Origin: Prinia subflava
Taxonomy: Eukaryota > Chordata > Aves > Passeriformes > Cisticolidae
Length of the DNA: 64,000 nt
Reading direction: 5' to 3'
Assembly (NCBI RefSeq): GCF_021018805.1
Contig: NW_026960613.1
Span: 2,046,001-2,110,000 of the forward strand
The notes beneath the pieces were generated by a model. It saw only the letters and a list, made by a program, of their open reading frames with translations. It ran no database searches and was not told where the DNA came from. A program made the position numbers and the translations under genes. This document shows, in pieces, positions 63,584-64,000 of the stretch (its first letter is position 1; each line of letters starts with the position of its first letter).

Positions 63584-64000
63584 GATTTTTGGCGCCCACT
63601 GTGGGGTTTGAGGGCATTGAGAGGAAAAGGAATAACAGTTCTTAAGTGACCTTGTGCACTGGGTATAGAAACCTCCCTAAATAGCATCATGTTGTCTAGC
63701 TTACCTTGGTTTGGGTGGCATGTGGTTGTGGCTGTGTTTCTCCCATTTGCAGGCCCTTATTTAAACATGGGCCCTATAACTAAGGCTACTGTGGCTGTTA
63801 TCCAGTTTGCACTATGGGTTAATACGGTGAGGAATTAATGGATTTTTAACTTCCTCTGGAAGGCGGGCACATGGATACATGGCTATCACACTCTAAGTGT
63901 TTGTTTGTGGGGTTACTTTAACAATGGTACCTACTGTGAGGAAATGACACCAGGGGAAATTTTTTCCCAACCCTTCACTCAGCTGTTTGGGTCTATTCCA
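63584..64000 (+). mobile_element. ERV leader with a short hydrophobic ORF
   Basis: The internal region after the family C 5' LTR. ATG at 63689 opens a 49-codon frame ending TAA at 63836-63838, rich in Val, Ala, Phe and Leu (WHVVVAVFLPFAG). No gag homology is visible before the window ends. Confidence 0.6.

Overview
The window is vertebrate, almost certainly avian, nuclear DNA. It is dominated by CR1 LINE fragments (3' ends reading ATTCTGTGAT-like) and by avian-type endogenous retrovirus LTRs bounded by TG...CA and short target-site duplications (TSDs). The only cellular gene I can support is VCP (valosin-containing protein, p97/CDC48), on the minus strand. Its start codon is at 52612-52610 and its stop at 1186-1184. 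Joining 17 coding exons at GT/AG junctions gives an unbroken 806-residue frame, the same length as human VCP, with both AAA+ modules complete. The gene spans about 51.4 kb from ATG to stop because its introns are packed with transposable elements.

Layout, left to right. 1-864: nothing recognised. 865-1289: VCP 3' UTR and last exon. 1290-11467: exons 16 to 14, with solo LTRs and CR1 pieces between them. 11468-11680: exon 13. 11681-32701: intron 12, a 21-kb nest of repeats. It holds CR1 pieces, a complete-structure ERVL-type provirus on the minus strand (12780-21897) whose 3' LTR is split by a CR1, the 3' half of a second ERV (pol, env and 3' LTR, 22540-25753), another CR1 split by a 1.4-kb LTR, and a CR1 split by a 1.5-kb LTR that itself holds LTR-like sequence. 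32702-48155: exons 12 to 2 with scattered LTRs and CR1s. 48156-52595: intron 1. 52596-52612: exon 1. 52130-53330: a CpG-rich promoter with five CCAAT boxes. 53331-64000: no cellular gene, only LTR and ERV sequence, including a stack in which one plus-strand ERV is cut by several later LTR insertions, and the 5' LTR plus leader of another provirus that runs off the window.

VCP is Z-linked in birds and has a surviving W gametolog in at least chicken, and avian W chromosomes are known ERV reservoirs. An intact housekeeping gene with bloated introns and empty, ERV-filled flanks therefore suggests the W copy. This is inference; only a Z/W comparison can settle it. The second notable signal is that the intron-12 provirus looks G-to-A hypermutated on its coding strand, with Trp codons repeatedly changed to TAG, and its two LTRs differ mainly in the same direction.

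Element family names are given at class level only (CR1, ERVL-like, ERV1-like, ERVK-like), judged from motifs, TSD length and comparison between copies within the window; no library search was possible.
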